A DNA stretch of 26,941 nt, taken from positions 1-26,941 of IMG/VR virus record IMGVR_UViG_3300025112_000150, one strand, 5' to 3'. Under the pieces are notes generated by a model that ran no database searches, was not told the origin of the DNA, and saw only the letters and a program-made list of their open reading frames with translations. The DNA is from a virus. Position 1 is the stretch's first letter. Each line of letters opens with the position of its first letter. Position numbers and translations under genes: made by a program. Positions 26,718-26,941 of this stretch are shown one piece after another.

Positions 26718-26941
26718 TTAGCTTCCACCGTCATTAATATTACTTGAATAAATGGGATATCCAACTCTTGCAGAAACATCGGCAAAAAGTTGTCCAACTT
26801 TGATTCCAAATTCACTTAAATAATCATTTATATTAGTATATATAGTATTATCCAAAACATGAAGTTGTAAAGCTCTTACGAAACTACTAATACTATTTTC
26901 TGTTGTGAATCTAGTATTTAGTTTAGTCTCTATTTCTGCGA
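26718..26941 (-). CDS. 3' end of an unrecognised gene upstream of terL (partial, 73 codons visible)
   Basis: An open frame enters from the right edge and ends at TAA 26718-26720. The visible 73 residues look like real protein, partly helical: ISSFVRALQLHVLDNTIYTN (about 17-36), then LSEFGIKVGQLFADVSARVG (41-60), ending in SSNINDGGS. The terL RBS lies directly after its stop, the usual operon spacing. Terminase small subunits often lie immediately upstream of terL, but nothing in the visible part proves that identity. The start is outside the window. Confidence 0.6.
   Translation of the reverse strand, partial: AEIETKLNTRFTTENSISSFVRALQLHVLDNTIYTNINDYLSEFGIKVGQLFADVSARVGYPIYSSNINDGGS

Noticed and set aside
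26699-26815. N-terminal extension of TerL from GTG 26815
   Set aside because: No RBS, preceded directly by a stop, and it overlaps 98 bases of another coding frame; the GTG at 26698 has an ideal RBS.
1-26941. tRNA genes, CRISPR arrays, defence systems or replication origin
   Set aside because: I looked for clover-leaf patterns, spaced repeats and iterons between genes and found none; the gaps are short and AT-rich.

Overview
This window looks like part of a large tailed bacteriophage (Caudoviricetes) genome, probably metagenomic. It holds a terminase large subunit, a portal protein, a prohead protease, a capsid decoration protein and an HK97-fold major capsid protein, all in one compact minus-strand block. 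There are no rRNA or tRNA genes and no bacterial housekeeping genes. The DNA is AT-rich, most genes have clear AGGAG-type ribosome binding sites, and many neighbours overlap by TAATG or ATGA. The host cannot be named from the sequence.

Layout in transcription order (minus strand, right to left): the 3' end of an unrecognised gene (26718-26941, cut by the window edge); terL (24806-26698, start moved to a GTG with a strong RBS); about 11 kb of mostly unrecognised, probably virion-associated genes, including a lysine-rich histone-tail-like protein, a free-standing HNH endonuclease, a winged-helix-like protein, a DUF192 protein, a WYL-like protein and a 530-aa helical protein; the portal gene (9508-13866), interrupted by two LAGLIDADG inteins and carrying a C-terminal DUF559/Vsr-like nuclease domain; a hypothetical gene; small membrane proteins; a giant 1906-aa protease-scaffold protein; the decoration protein; the major capsid protein; and a Rho-independent terminator. 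The left 1 kb, beyond the terminator, holds a membrane/coiled-coil gene, one small plus-strand gene and a decayed TnpB fragment.

How the genes fit together: terL and the portal form the packaging motor. The protease-scaffold, decoration and capsid proteins build and mature the head. The most striking observation is a short motif, (V/I)-x-x-E-K-Q-(L/F/W/M), repeated six times directly after the protease region of the 1906-aa protein and three times near the N-terminus of the 251-aa protein next to terL. A further copy (LTEAQL) appears in the 17 codons that a -1 frameshift on an A10 run would add between the 402-aa and 136-aa proteins. Several copies fit the I/L-x-E rule of T4-type prohead proteases, so they may be maturation cleavage sites or scaffold docking motifs. 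An in-frame ATG with a strong Shine-Dalgarno lies just upstream of the repeats and could produce a free scaffold, as lambda C/Nu3 does.

Limits: functions come from motifs read by eye. No homology search, structure prediction or codon statistics were run, and many genes remain unrecognised.
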